In this document: positions 40,967 to 49,523 of the stretch, piece by piece
Layout: every line of letters starts with the position of its first letter
Numbering within the stretch: position 1 is the first letter of the stretch
Assembly (NCBI GenBank): GCA_022825185.1
Contig: JAJDYK010000176.1
Coordinates: forward strand, 23,955-87,954
DNA from: Candidatus Latescibacterota bacterium
Lineage (GTDB): Bacteria > Latescibacterota > UBA2968 > UBA8231
Direction of reading: 5' to 3'
DNA length: 64,000 bases
The notes under the pieces: model-generated
Seen by the model: only the letters and a program-made list of their open reading frames with translations
Databases searched by the model: none
Told to the model about the DNA's origin: nothing
Program-made: the position numbers and the translations under genes

Positions 40967-43900
40967 GTGGACCGTCAGATTGCTACCTACGAGGCGCTCG
41001 CTGTCTTCCTGCTGCTGTGGGGATGTGGACGGGAGCCTGATTCCCCAGCCGCCGATCCGCCCTTGCGCCCACAAGAGCGGTCGGCACCGCCAATTCGCTT
41101 CGCCGATGTCACCGCGGTTGCTGGTATTCACTTTAAGCATACCAGCGGTCTTTCAGGGCGGAAGTACGGGGTGGAAGCCCTCGGCTCGGGAGCCGCTTTT
41201 TTCGATTACAACGGCGACGGGTATATGGATCTCTACGTCGTCAACGGAGCCGATCTGCCCGGTCACATATCGCCCCAACCGCCCCGCAATGCGCTCTACC
41301 GCAACCGAGCAGACGGACGTTTCGTCGAGACGGCGGCTGGGGTCGCCGATACCAGTTACGGCATGGGCTGTAGCGCGGGGGATTACGACAACGACGGGGA
41401 TGCCGATCTCTTCGTTGCCAATTTTGGCCTCAACGTGCTCTACCGCAACGAAGGCGGTCGCTTCGCCGATGTGACGGCTGCGGCCATCCCGGATAGCGAC
41501 CGAAGTTGGTCCACAGGCTCGGCCTTCGTCGATTACGACTTGGACGGCGATTTAGATCTCTACGTCGCCAACTATCTCGCCTATCAGTTCGAAACCGATC
41601 CCCGCGACGAAAACGGTCGGCTGCGGAGGAATAGACGCCACTATGCCCCCACTGAATATCCCGGTCGCCGCGACTTTCTCTATCGCAATGAGGCCGACGG
41701 TCGCTTCGTCGATGTCACCGAAGAAGCGGGACTACTCAGCCTTGAAGGGCGCGAGTTGGGTGCCGTCTTTTTCGACTGGGACGGCGATGGCGATCCCGAC
41801 CTGTTTCAGGCCAACGACGCCACGCCCAATTTCCTCTACCGCAACGAAGGGGACGGCTCTTTCAGCGAAATCGGCTTGTCGGCTGGCGCGGCCTACAACG
41901 AAGCGGGCAAGCCCGAAGGGGGCATGGGCACCGACATTGCCGATACGGACGGCGACGGCCACCTAGAGATCGCAGTGACCAATTTTCAGTGGGAGAGCAA
42001 TACCCTCTACCAAAGTAAAGGGGATGGCTTATGGCGCGATCGGTCCACCGCTTCGGGGTTGGGGGCACCCAGCTTCGATCGCTTGGCCTTCGGGGTTAAT
42101 TTCTTTGATTTTGACCGCGACGGCGATCCGGATCTCTACGTGGCCAACGGCCATATCGACGACAATATCGCCGATTTCGACCCCCAAGTTTCGCACGGCC
42201 AGCGCGACCAGCTTTTTCTCAACGACGGCCAAGGGCGCTTTGCCGAAATCTCCGCGCAAGCCGGTCCTTTTTTTCACCGCACTATGGTGGGGCGCGGCGC
42301 GGCCACAGCCGATTACGACAACGATGGCGACGGCGATCTCTTCGTAGTCAACAGCAACCAGCCCGCCGTATTGTTGCGCAACGATACGGCTTCGACAAAC
42401 CACTGGCTCGCCCTGCGCTTGGTCGGCACCCGCAGCAACCGGGACGGCCTAGGCTCCCAAGTCACCGTGAGGACGGGGGATCGCGAGCAAACGCAGCAAA
42501 CCCGCAGCAGCTTTAGCTATCTATCGCAGAGCGATCCCCGTTTGTTCTTCGGACTGGGTGCATACGACAGGGCCGACCGAATAGACATCGCTTGGCCCTC
42601 GGGCATCCGCCAGCAATTAAGGGACGTGGAGGCCGATCAGCTACTGGAGATTTTGGAGCCGACGGAGCCGGTTGCGGATCACACTGGGGATAGCATCCAT
42701 AAAAGAGCGTTCCAAGCAGGAGAGCACTCGGCACCGCCCGCGTTTGAACTGGAGCAGTTCTGGCGAGAAGCCCCACCCGTTCTGATCGACGCCGGCCGCT
42801 TTGCTCCGCCCGACGGTGCCGGCCGTGCGTCCGTCGAAGACGTCGATGCGCTGACCGCAGCAGTCGCCAGCAGCCCCCGAGATCCAGACGCCCACTTCCG
42901 CTTGGCCGAGGCGCTGCACCAGTTGCGGCGCTATGAGGAGGCAGAAGTGCATTACCAAAGGACCGTCGCCCTCGATTTCTCCCATGCCCATGCTTATACC
43001 GGCCTAGGAAAACTCTACGGCGATCAGGGAGCTCGGACTAAGGCATTGGCGGCGCTCCAGAGGGCGCTGGCCCTAGGGGACGAAGCCATCGCCCATTACT
43101 ACTTGGGCAATTTTTACGCCAGCCAAGGCTCGTATCAACAGGCTATCTCGCACTACCAGCAGGCTATCGAGCGTCGGTCCAACTACGAGCAGGCCTACAT
43201 CAACTTGGCCGGCGTCCATGCTCGCCAAACGGAATACAGCGCTGCCATTCAGGTCTTAACGCGGGGTGTTGCCGCGCTACCCGGCAGTGCCGAACTCAAG
43301 TTTCGCTTGGGGTGGAATTACTTTGTCCAAGGCCGTTATGCGGCGGCGTTGGAGCAGTTCCAGCAAGTTGTTCACTTGGATCCCCAGCGGCACCAAGCCT
43401 ATGACTTTATGGCGCGGATATATATGGCCCAGGAGGAGGGAGAAGAAGCCCAGCAAATTTTGCAGCAAGCCCTATCTACCCATCCCGACGCGAGTGCCCT
43501 GCTGGCGCGATTGGGGGTCTTGCTGCTCGATGCGGGCGATCCCGTCCAAGCCAGTGAATATCTCGAACGGGCCATTCGCAGCGATCCAGATCACGCAGAA
43601 GCCTACTACAGCTTAGGGCAGGCCTACTTGCGCGTTGGTCTGAGTGATAGGGGCCATGCCGTGCTGGGTTACTTTGAGCTTTTACAGACTAACTATCAGG
43701 AATTGCTGGACTTGAAAACGGCCATCGTGCTCAATCCCAGCGATGCCACAGCGTGTTTCGGACTGGGAAAAGTCTATGGGCGCATTGGTCGCTATGAAGC
43801 GGCTCGCCAATCGTATTTGGCCGTTTTGAAGATCTCCCCCAGTCACATCGACGCCCAGAACAACTTGGGCAATATCTATTTGCGCCAGCAGCGTCCACAC

Positions 43901-44158
43901 CAAGCCATTCAAGTTTTCAGCGCCTTGCTACAGGCCGATTCAACCTACGTGCGAGCGTACAACAACCTCGGCTATGCCTATTTGGCCATCGACCAGCCTC
44001 AGCGCGCTATCCAAACGTATAAGAAAGCGATTGCGATCGATCCCCAATACGCGCAGGCGTACTCCAGTCTAGGCGCAATCTACATGCAGCAGGGAAGAAT
44101 TGCCGAAGCGCAGCAACAGCTAACTATCTACGAGGAACTGACTGGGTCTTCACCATGA
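40967..44158 (+). CDS. CRTAC (FG-GAP/ASPIC-UnbV) - TPR fusion lipoprotein
   Basis: The protein has 1063 residues. The GTG start lies one base after the peroxidase stop. The signal peptide ends in lipobox LLLWGC with Cys20. Residues ~45-470 form the CRTAC propeller (FADVTAVAGIHFKHTSG, GSGAAFFDYNGDGYMDLY, repeated DYDNDGDADLF). An ASPIC/UnbV domain occupies ~478-565 (LALRLVGTRSNRDGLGSQV, SYLSQSDPRLFFGLG, IAWPSGIRQ). A linker, then TPR repeats from ~628 to the end (about 12 units; AHAYTGLGKLYGDQG, AQAYSSLGAIYMQQG). The same architecture recurs at 49524-52604, while 57114-60169 has the two halves as separate genes. Calcium-stabilised surface lipoprotein with a TPR interaction arm; its partner is unknown. 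Confidence 0.88.
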   Translation: MDRQIATYEALAVFLLLWGCGREPDSPAADPPLRPQERSAPPIRFADVTAVAGIHFKHTSGLSGRKYGVEALGSGAAFFDYNGDGYMDLYVVNGADLPGHISPQPPRNALYRNRADGRFVETAAGVADTSYGMGCSAGDYDNDGDADLFVANFGLNVLYRNEGGRFADVTAAAIPDSDRSWSTGSAFVDYDLDGDLDLYVANYLAYQFETDPRDENGRLRRNRRHYAPTEYPGRRDFLYRNEADGRFVDVTEEAGLLSLEGRELGAVFFDWDGDGDPDLFQANDATPNFLYRNEGDGSFSEIGLSAGAAYNEAGKPEGGMGTDIADTDGDGHLEIAVTNFQWESNTLYQSKGDGLWRDRSTASGLGAPSFDRLAFGVNFFDFDRDGDPDLYVANGHIDDNIADFDPQVSHGQRDQLFLNDGQGRFAEISAQAGPFFHRTMVGRGAATADYDNDGDGDLFVVNSNQPAVLLRNDTASTNHWLALRLVGTRSNRDGLGSQVTVRTGDREQTQQTRSSFSYLSQSDPRLFFGLGAYDRADRIDIAWPSGIRQQLRDVEADQLLEILEPTEPVADHTGDSIHKRAFQAGEHSAPPAFELEQFWREAPPVLIDAGRFAPPDGAGRASVEDVDALTAAVASSPRDPDAHFRLAEALHQLRRYEEAEVHYQRTVALDFSHAHAYTGLGKLYGDQGARTKALAALQRALALGDEAIAHYYLGNFYASQGSYQQAISHYQQAIERRSNYEQAYINLAGVHARQTEYSAAIQVLTRGVAALPGSAELKFRLGWNYFVQGRYAAALEQFQQVVHLDPQRHQAYDFMARIYMAQEEGEEAQQILQQALSTHPDASALLARLGVLLLDAGDPVQASEYLERAIRSDPDHAEAYYSLGQAYLRVGLSDRGHAVLGYFELLQTNYQELLDLKTAIVLNPSDATACFGLGKVYGRIGRYEAARQSYLAVLKISPSHIDAQNNLGNIYLRQQRPHQAIQVFSALLQADSTYVRAYNNLGYAYLAIDQPQRAIQTYKKAIAIDPQYAQAYSSLGAIYMQQGRIAEAQQQLTIYEELTGSSP

Positions 44159-44242
44159 CAAGAGCAAAATTAGCTTGTTATGCGGTCAGATTTTGATTAT
44201 GTAAGAAGATCATCTATTAGCCACTGTCTCTTAATCCCGCTA

Positions 44243-44310
44243 AGAGCCCCGAAAGGAGGTGTCGGCTCTCCATAGTTTTCCGTTGTGCAGATCCCGATCT
44301 CTGGGGTCTG
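44243..44310 (+). promoter_or_regulatory. Structured 5' leader of the second CBM9-like gene
   Basis: Two hairpins precede the gene: AGAGCC...GGCTCT at 44243-44269 with AAAGGAGGT in its loop, and CAGATCCC...GGGGTCTG at 44288-44310 (one G:U-type mismatch). The ribosome-binding site AAAAGGAG follows directly. No T-run follows either hairpin. The leader of the other CBM9-like gene also contains AAAGGAGGT upstream of a hairpin. The rest of the 44159-44335 gap shows nothing else. Confidence 0.4.
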
Positions 44311-44335
44311 CCTCACCTCTCAAAAGGAGCCTTTT

Positions 44336-45253
44336 ATGCGACGCTCGCTGTTATTGGTTGCCTTTTTGTTGCCTCTCGTTGCCACTTCTTCTTTTGCCCA
44401 GGATCCAGTCGAAGTGCCGTTCTATTTTGCCGTGGGCATTCCCGACAATGCCCTGCCCACCATCGATGGCGAACGCGATGATTGGGCTTGGGTAGATCCG
44501 AGTTTTGAGATAACCAGTGTCGATATGTTCATCCTGACCGGCGGCGTAGATGACGCCGACGACCACTTCATAGATATTCTAATCGGCTGGAACGAAGAAC
44601 AGAATCGGGTATATGGCATGGTCCACGTGGTTGACGACTATCTGATTGTGGACAAGAATCCCGGTTGCACCTTCCGCGACGACAACTGCGAGATTCACTT
44701 CGATCCAGATAACCAAGGCGGCGGTCCCTACTCGGCACCCAACGACCAGGACCTGCAGCCGGCCTATCAGATCTGCTTGAGCATGTCCGAGCAATTTCCC
44801 CGAGTGCAGATGTACAACGGTGCCCTCGGCAATTTTGAGCAGGACGCGCTCAATTTCTGGTGGACGCATTCGGGCGATTTCGTCCAGAATGTCAATGCCA
44901 ATATAGGCAACGAGTACTTTTACGAGTTCAGCCTCCTATTCTTCGATCCGCTGTCGATCAGCGGCGGTCCCGACGCTAGCACGGAATGGATCCTGACGCC
45001 TGAGTCAACCATCGGCATGGGCATTTCCCTCGACGATGCCGACGAGGGCCTCAACGCCAACGGCAACGATCCGACTGCCGAGGAGTGCTGCGAGAACGGG
45101 TTCTACTGGCAGGCGTATGTAAGCATGGGCGATCAGTTCGCCAATACCGGTGGCATCCCCGATGTATTCCTGACGCCGCCAGAAGAGGTGGACACCGCAG
45201 TTGAAGCTACTTCTTGGGGCCAGGTGAAAAGCCTGCTAGGGGAAGGTCTGTAG
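44336..45253 (+). CDS. Exported CBM9-like protein (copy 2)
   Basis: The protein has 305 residues; the ATG at 44336 follows AAAAGGAGCCTTTT, which rules out the in-frame start 51 bases earlier. Signal peptide MRRSLLLVAFLLPLVATSSFA. The mature protein matches that at 34765-35673 throughout: ALPTIDGERDDWAWVD, DNCEIHFDPDNQGGGPYS, FEQDALNFWWTH, SISGGPDAST, ECCENGFYWQA and the C-terminus SWGQVKSLLGEGL. The conserved Cys pairs suggest disulphides. CBM9-like domains bind sugars or haem-containing partners in some proteins; here the ligand is unknown. One copy beside each surface-protein/CRTAC region suggests a shared job. A terminator follows at 45280-45316. Confidence 0.8.
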   Translation: MRRSLLLVAFLLPLVATSSFAQDPVEVPFYFAVGIPDNALPTIDGERDDWAWVDPSFEITSVDMFILTGGVDDADDHFIDILIGWNEEQNRVYGMVHVVDDYLIVDKNPGCTFRDDNCEIHFDPDNQGGGPYSAPNDQDLQPAYQICLSMSEQFPRVQMYNGALGNFEQDALNFWWTHSGDFVQNVNANIGNEYFYEFSLLFFDPLSISGGPDASTEWILTPESTIGMGISLDDADEGLNANGNDPTAEECCENGFYWQAYVSMGDQFANTGGIPDVFLTPPEEVDTAVEATSWGQVKSLLGEGL

Positions 45254-45279
45254 GTCATTTGTCAGTTTTCTTTTGTGCA

Positions 45280-45316
45280 AAGAAGGGAGGGCGGGGAGTA
45301 CCTGCCCTCCCTTCTT
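45280..45316 (+). terminator. Hairpin terminator after the second CBM9-like gene
   Basis: AAGAAGGGAGGGC (45280-45292) pairs perfectly with GCCCTCCCTTCTT (45304-45316) over 13 bases with an 11-base loop. The following sequence TGGTTG is only weakly T-rich. The ribosome-binding site of the DUF6785 gene begins 17 bases later. Confidence 0.65.
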
Positions 45317-45347
45317 TGGTTGCGCTGGGGTGTGAGGAGTAAGCCGA

Positions 45348-47258
45348 ATGCGCGCCCTCTTGACTGGTGTGGTGCTGGTCGCGGCGATCAGCCTGATAAG
45401 CCCGTGGGCCGTGCTCATCGTCAAAGGTTCGCTGCTGACCGGCAATGCCATCCCCGTCATTGCCGTGCTGTTCTTTTTTGTGCTGACGGCATTGGTTGCG
45501 CCCTTGCTCAAATCCCTGAGTCGTCGTCTCGCTTTTACCCGCGCCGACCTGATCCTCATTTACGCCATGATGCTGGTAGCTGGAGCTGTGGTCACTACTG
45601 GCTTTACCGGCGGTTTTATGTCCATCATTTCCGGGATCTATTACTACGCAACGCCCGAAAACAATTGGGCTAATCTCTTTATTCCTCACCTAGACCCCTG
45701 GGTTACTCCCCAAGATCTCAACGCAGTACACTTGTTTTTCGAGGGGCTGCCTCCAGGCGCTTCGATTCCCTGGTCCGCTTGGATTCTGCCGCTGGCGGCG
45801 TGGACTTCTTTTATGGTGGCCTTTTCGGTGGTTATGTTCTGCCTAGGCGTTATGCTGCGTGGCCAGTGGATAGACCGGGAGCGACTGGTCTTTCCGTTGA
45901 CCCAGTTGCCCCTGGCAATGATCGAGGATGCCGAGAGCGCAGAGCGGCGCATCGGTCGCTTCTTTAAAAGTCGCTTGCTGTGGCTGGGGATTTTGCTACC
46001 TCTATTGTTGCACTCGTGGAACTCGCTACACAACTACCACGACGCCTTTCAGCCGGTCGCCGTGCGAGGCAGGATCCCCTTGCTCGATGGCCGGATGAGT
46101 GTGCCTTTCCTGCTCAATTTTCCCGTGCTCGGTCTGTCCTACCTCATGCCGCTAGGCGTCTCCTTTAGTCTGTGGTTTTTCTGTATGGTAGGGCTGCTCG
46201 AACAAAGCGCCTTCGCCCGCATTGGCTTGCAGCTCAGTGGAGGGGATATGTGGACTTCCGGTGGAGCAAGTACACCCCTGTCGCTGCAGATGTCGGGCGC
46301 TATGCTAATACTGGTTTTATTCGTATTGTGGAATGCGCGCCAGCACTTGGGCAGTTTCTGGCGTCAAGCTCTATACCGCGAGGAACCAACTCGGCGGGAA
46401 TTGCTCGGCCCGCGAGCGGCCGTGTGTGGTTTCGCAGGGGGGCTACTTTTCATGTTGGCTTGGCTCATAAGCACCGGTCTCGATGTATATGTAGCTATTC
46501 TGCTGGTCGTTGGTGCCTTAGTTGTGTTTATCGGCCTAGCGCGCATAACCTGCGAGGCGGGTTTGCCCAGTATCCAGACGCCGATGGTGCCCCAGGCTTT
46601 TATGATCCGCGGCTTTGGTCCCCAAGTGCTGGGCCTGCATAACATGACCAGCTTGGGCTTGAGCACGGTGTGGCTGGGGGATACAGCGGCCAATATGATG
46701 AATTCAGTGATGCACAGTTTGCGCCTGAGTTCCGGCCAAGAGCGGCACTTGCGCCACCTACCTTGGGCACTGTTGCTGGCCCTAGTGATAGCCCTAGCCG
46801 GTTCGATCTGGTACACCATGAGCTTGGCCTATGAACACGGCGGTATCAATCTGCACGGCTGGTACTTTCGCGGCGTCGTGCGCTGGCCTTTCAATCACAT
46901 GGCTTTGCAGGCCAACGCGCCCGAGGCGAGTTTTGCGCCGCGACTGACCTTTATTACCCTAGGGGCTGGCGTCATGGGTGCGCTGCTGTACCTGCGCCAG
47001 CGCTTTTTGGCTTGGCCACTGCACCCTATTGGCTTCCCAGTGTCCAACACCCATCCGATCATTACTTTCGGCTGGTTGTCCATCCTGCTGGCTTGGTTGT
47101 GCAAGGCGGCGATCCTGCGCTATGGTGGGGTGCGGCTCTACCGGACGATGAGACCCTTCTTTTTGGGTCTAGCGCTAGGCGAGTTCTCCGCTTCTGCACT
47201 CTGGGTATTTATCGACGGAGCATTCGGGGTAGAGGGCAATATGATTTTCGTATTTTGA
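45348..47258 (+). CDS. DUF6785/DUF6784-family polytopic membrane protein
   Basis: The 636-residue protein has about 14 hydrophobic helices and the same length as the protein at 16539-18449. Shared landmarks are the FFEGLPPGASIPWSAWI loop, LVFPLTQLPLAM, VSFSLWFF, the central ITCEAGLPSIQTP, and near the end WPLHPIGFPVSN and RPFFLGLALGEF. GAGGAG lies eight bases before the ATG. No associated OPT-like gene is present here; instead a small TPR protein follows after 32 bases. It lies just downstream of a CBM9-like gene. It is an uncharacterised transporter-like family; substrate unknown. Confidence 0.75.
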   Translation: MRALLTGVVLVAAISLISPWAVLIVKGSLLTGNAIPVIAVLFFFVLTALVAPLLKSLSRRLAFTRADLILIYAMMLVAGAVVTTGFTGGFMSIISGIYYYATPENNWANLFIPHLDPWVTPQDLNAVHLFFEGLPPGASIPWSAWILPLAAWTSFMVAFSVVMFCLGVMLRGQWIDRERLVFPLTQLPLAMIEDAESAERRIGRFFKSRLLWLGILLPLLLHSWNSLHNYHDAFQPVAVRGRIPLLDGRMSVPFLLNFPVLGLSYLMPLGVSFSLWFFCMVGLLEQSAFARIGLQLSGGDMWTSGGASTPLSLQMSGAMLILVLFVLWNARQHLGSFWRQALYREEPTRRELLGPRAAVCGFAGGLLFMLAWLISTGLDVYVAILLVVGALVVFIGLARITCEAGLPSIQTPMVPQAFMIRGFGPQVLGLHNMTSLGLSTVWLGDTAANMMNSVMHSLRLSSGQERHLRHLPWALLLALVIALAGSIWYTMSLAYEHGGINLHGWYFRGVVRWPFNHMALQANAPEASFAPRLTFITLGAGVMGALLYLRQRFLAWPLHPIGFPVSNTHPIITFGWLSILLAWLCKAAILRYGGVRLYRTMRPFFLGLALGEFSASALWVFIDGAFGVEGNMIFVF

Positions 47259-47290
47259 GGTTATAGAAGGGGCACTAAAAGGAAATCTAA

Positions 47291-47767
47291 ATGCGATACT
47301 TGCGCTCGCTTAAGTTGCTCTTGATCGTCGCGATTGTCGGTGCGGTGCTAGCCTTTTTTGAACGGCAGCGCACGGTCGAGTACGAGCACCTTTTGGAACG
47401 CACGCACGCCCGGGGGCAGCCGCAGCTCAAAGGCACGTCCTTGCAAGAGTTGGCACAGGTGCTGCTGGAGCTGTACCCAGAGGGAGCCGAAGCCAATCTG
47501 CTGATGGGGACTGCCCTAGCCGAAGAGGGACAGCTGGAGGAGGCCCGGGTGCATCTGGAGAAGGCGCTGGAAGTGGACCGGCGCAACTTGCAGCTACTCT
47601 TTTTGTACGCGCGACTCTTGCTGGATATGGGAGAGGACGCGGAGAAAGTGCAAGCGGTAGTGGAAGAGTTGAGTCGGTATTTTCCGCGCTCGCGGGAGAA
47701 GGTGGAACAGTACTTTGGGGAGGCTTCAAAGGGGAAGATGCGGTTTGGCGGGGACGATCTTTACTGA
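47291..47767 (+). CDS. Membrane-anchored TPR protein
   Basis: The 158-residue protein has one N-terminal helix (LKLLLIVAIVGAVLAFF) and then two to three TPR-like helix pairs (GAEANLLMGTALAEEGQLEEA, NLQLLFLYARLLLDMGE). The helix is not followed by a lipobox, so it is an inner-membrane anchor or uncleaved signal. AAGGA precedes the ATG by about nine bases. It ends seven bases before the convergent parvulin gene. Probably an adaptor for the upstream DUF6785 protein or for the envelope proteins in the region; this is inferred. Confidence 0.7.
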   Translation: MRYLRSLKLLLIVAIVGAVLAFFERQRTVEYEHLLERTHARGQPQLKGTSLQELAQVLLELYPEGAEANLLMGTALAEEGQLEEARVHLEKALEVDRRNLQLLFLYARLLLDMGEDAEKVQAVVEELSRYFPRSREKVEQYFGEASKGKMRFGGDDLY

Positions 47768-47774
47768 TGATACG

Positions 47775-49409
47775 TCAAGCCTCTTTGCGCAGGCGGTCCT
47801 CGTAGATGTGGATCTGGTCGGAGTACTGATCTTTGAGTTTGACCAGCAAAGCATCAAAGCGCTCTTGGGTCAGGTCTTGGAGCAAGTGGGCGCGCACCCG
47901 GCCCCAGACCTCGTCCAAGCTCTGTTGGTAACCGGGCACCTTGTTGAGCACCTTGAAGACCGTAAAGCCCTGCGCGGTCTTGACCGGCCCGACGATCTGG
48001 CCGACTTCGGCGTCTTTGGCTTCCCAACCTAAATTGCCGTACTTGTCGGGACGCAAAAGCTGGATGCGCCCTTCGGCGCGGCGGATGCGGGTGCTGCGCC
48101 GCGAGTAGCGACGGGCTAGCTCACCGAGGTCGCCGCCGCGTTCAATGGCGGCCAGCAGTGAGTCCGCCTGTACGCGGGTATCGACGAGGATTTCGAGGAT
48201 CGAGATCCGCTCCTCGCGCACGTAGAGGTCTTTGTGTGCCTCGTAGTACGCGCGAATTTCGTCTTTGGACGGGTCGAGCGTTTCGATTACTCTGATTTGG
48301 CGGATGCGCTCGATAAGCGCTTGGCGGCGCGTGGCTTCAATGCCTTGGGCGACGCGCTCGGCCTCGTGGATGCCTATTTCGCGGGCGTGGCGAGGCAGCA
48401 GGACCTTGAGCGCATAGAGGCGGCGGGCGAAGCGGCGCAAGTCGTCCAGTTCGCGGATCTCGGCCGGATTGCGTTCGCTGGTCATGGCCGCCATGAAGTT
48501 GCTCAGCGTCCATGGCTCGCCATCGAGTTCGAGCAGTACTAGCTCGGTCTCCCCCTTTTTGAACGTGGGCATTTGCTCGCCGGCTTCGCTGAGCCGGGCT
48601 AAGAGCAATTCCAAGGTCTCGCGCCGTTCTGAGATGTCGGCACGGTTAGCCAGCCCTTCGAGAAATTCAAAGGTGGCGAGGGCGTGTTTCTGCTCCTGCA
48701 TGGCCGCGATGACGGCCGGGGCCATATCCCCGAAGGGCACTTCGCGCTCGTCAGTGGCAACGAAGACCGAGAAGCCGTCTGGCTCCTGCACGGGACCGAT
48801 GATCTCACCCAGCTTGGCTCCGAATATCTGGCGGCGCAGAACGTAGTTTTTGAAGTCGAGACGGCTCTTCCAGCCGAGATCGCCGCCTTGCTGGGCGGTG
48901 TTGCCGTCGTCGGAGAGTTCGCTCGCCACTGCGGCAAAGCTGTCGGGGCCGCGCAGTCGGGCGAGTACGTGGTCGATGGCTGCTGGCCCGCTGGCGAGAA
49001 TGCGGCTCAGGCGGCGCTGCTGGCCGATGCGGTACTGCTCAAAGTACTGGCGAGCTTCGTCGCGGCTTATGTCCTCGGCGACGGCGACCACGCCGCGACT
49101 ATACATTTCTTCAAGAATGAGTTCCTGTTGTCGTTGCGCGACTTTGCTGCTGACTTGGAAGTCGTTTTCCAGACCGGCTTGGCGGGCGGCCAACAGCAAG
49201 ACCTCAATGTCGATGAGTCGCTCAAGGGCTTGGCGCTGGAGGTCCCCCGGGGCGTTTTTGGGAAAGAGCCGCGCGGCCGCGCGCTCGACGCGGTCGCGCT
49301 CGATGGGGACATCGCCGATGCGGGCGAGTACGTCTGGGCTGGGCGGAGGTTCGGGGGAGGTACAGGCGAGGAGCAGAATAGTGAATAGCGATAGAAAACG
49401 ATGCAACAA
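47775..49409 (-). CDS. Double-parvulin peptidyl-prolyl isomerase lipoprotein
   Basis: The 544-residue lipoprotein (lipobox LLLAC, Cys16) starts at a TTG five bases after AGGAGG; a second TTG follows directly. The SurA-like N-terminus (VLARIGDVPIERDRVERAA) is followed by two PPIC-type domains: about 130-225 (ASELSDDGNTAQQGGDLGW, GEIIGPVQEPDGFSVFVA) and about 395-490 (LARRYSRRST, GNLGWEAKDAEVGQIVGPV, TAQGFTVFKV). Both retain the GDLGW/GNLGW and GPV motifs of active parvulins. It should assist folding of exported proteins in the periplasm. It is divergent from the CRTAC-TPR fusion at 49524 across a 114-base promoter region, suggesting co-regulation and a client relationship. Confidence 0.85.
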   Translation of the reverse strand: MLHRFLSLFTILLLACTSPEPPPSPDVLARIGDVPIERDRVERAAARLFPKNAPGDLQRQALERLIDIEVLLLAARQAGLENDFQVSSKVAQRQQELILEEMYSRGVVAVAEDISRDEARQYFEQYRIGQQRRLSRILASGPAAIDHVLARLRGPDSFAAVASELSDDGNTAQQGGDLGWKSRLDFKNYVLRRQIFGAKLGEIIGPVQEPDGFSVFVATDEREVPFGDMAPAVIAAMQEQKHALATFEFLEGLANRADISERRETLELLLARLSEAGEQMPTFKKGETELVLLELDGEPWTLSNFMAAMTSERNPAEIRELDDLRRFARRLYALKVLLPRHAREIGIHEAERVAQGIEATRRQALIERIRQIRVIETLDPSKDEIRAYYEAHKDLYVREERISILEILVDTRVQADSLLAAIERGGDLGELARRYSRRSTRIRRAEGRIQLLRPDKYGNLGWEAKDAEVGQIVGPVKTAQGFTVFKVLNKVPGYQQSLDEVWGRVRAHLLQDLTQERFDALLVKLKDQYSDQIHIYEDRLRKEA

Positions 49410-49432
49410 GAAGGCCTCCTAGTGGAAATTAT

Positions 49433-49450
49433 TATTTATTCTAATAAATA
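49433..49450. promoter_or_regulatory. Perfect palindrome in the divergent parvulin / CRTAC-TPR promoter region
   Basis: TATTTATTCTAATAAATA is an eight-base perfect inverted repeat with a two-base spacer, midway between the divergent start codons. It may be an operator or contain overlapping -10 elements for both directions. Confidence 0.45.
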
Positions 49451-49523
49451 TATAGTGCGGTGTAAATTTGCGAAGTGCTAGTATATGTTATTATGGACAG
49501 AAAGTAATTCTGCATCAATCAAA

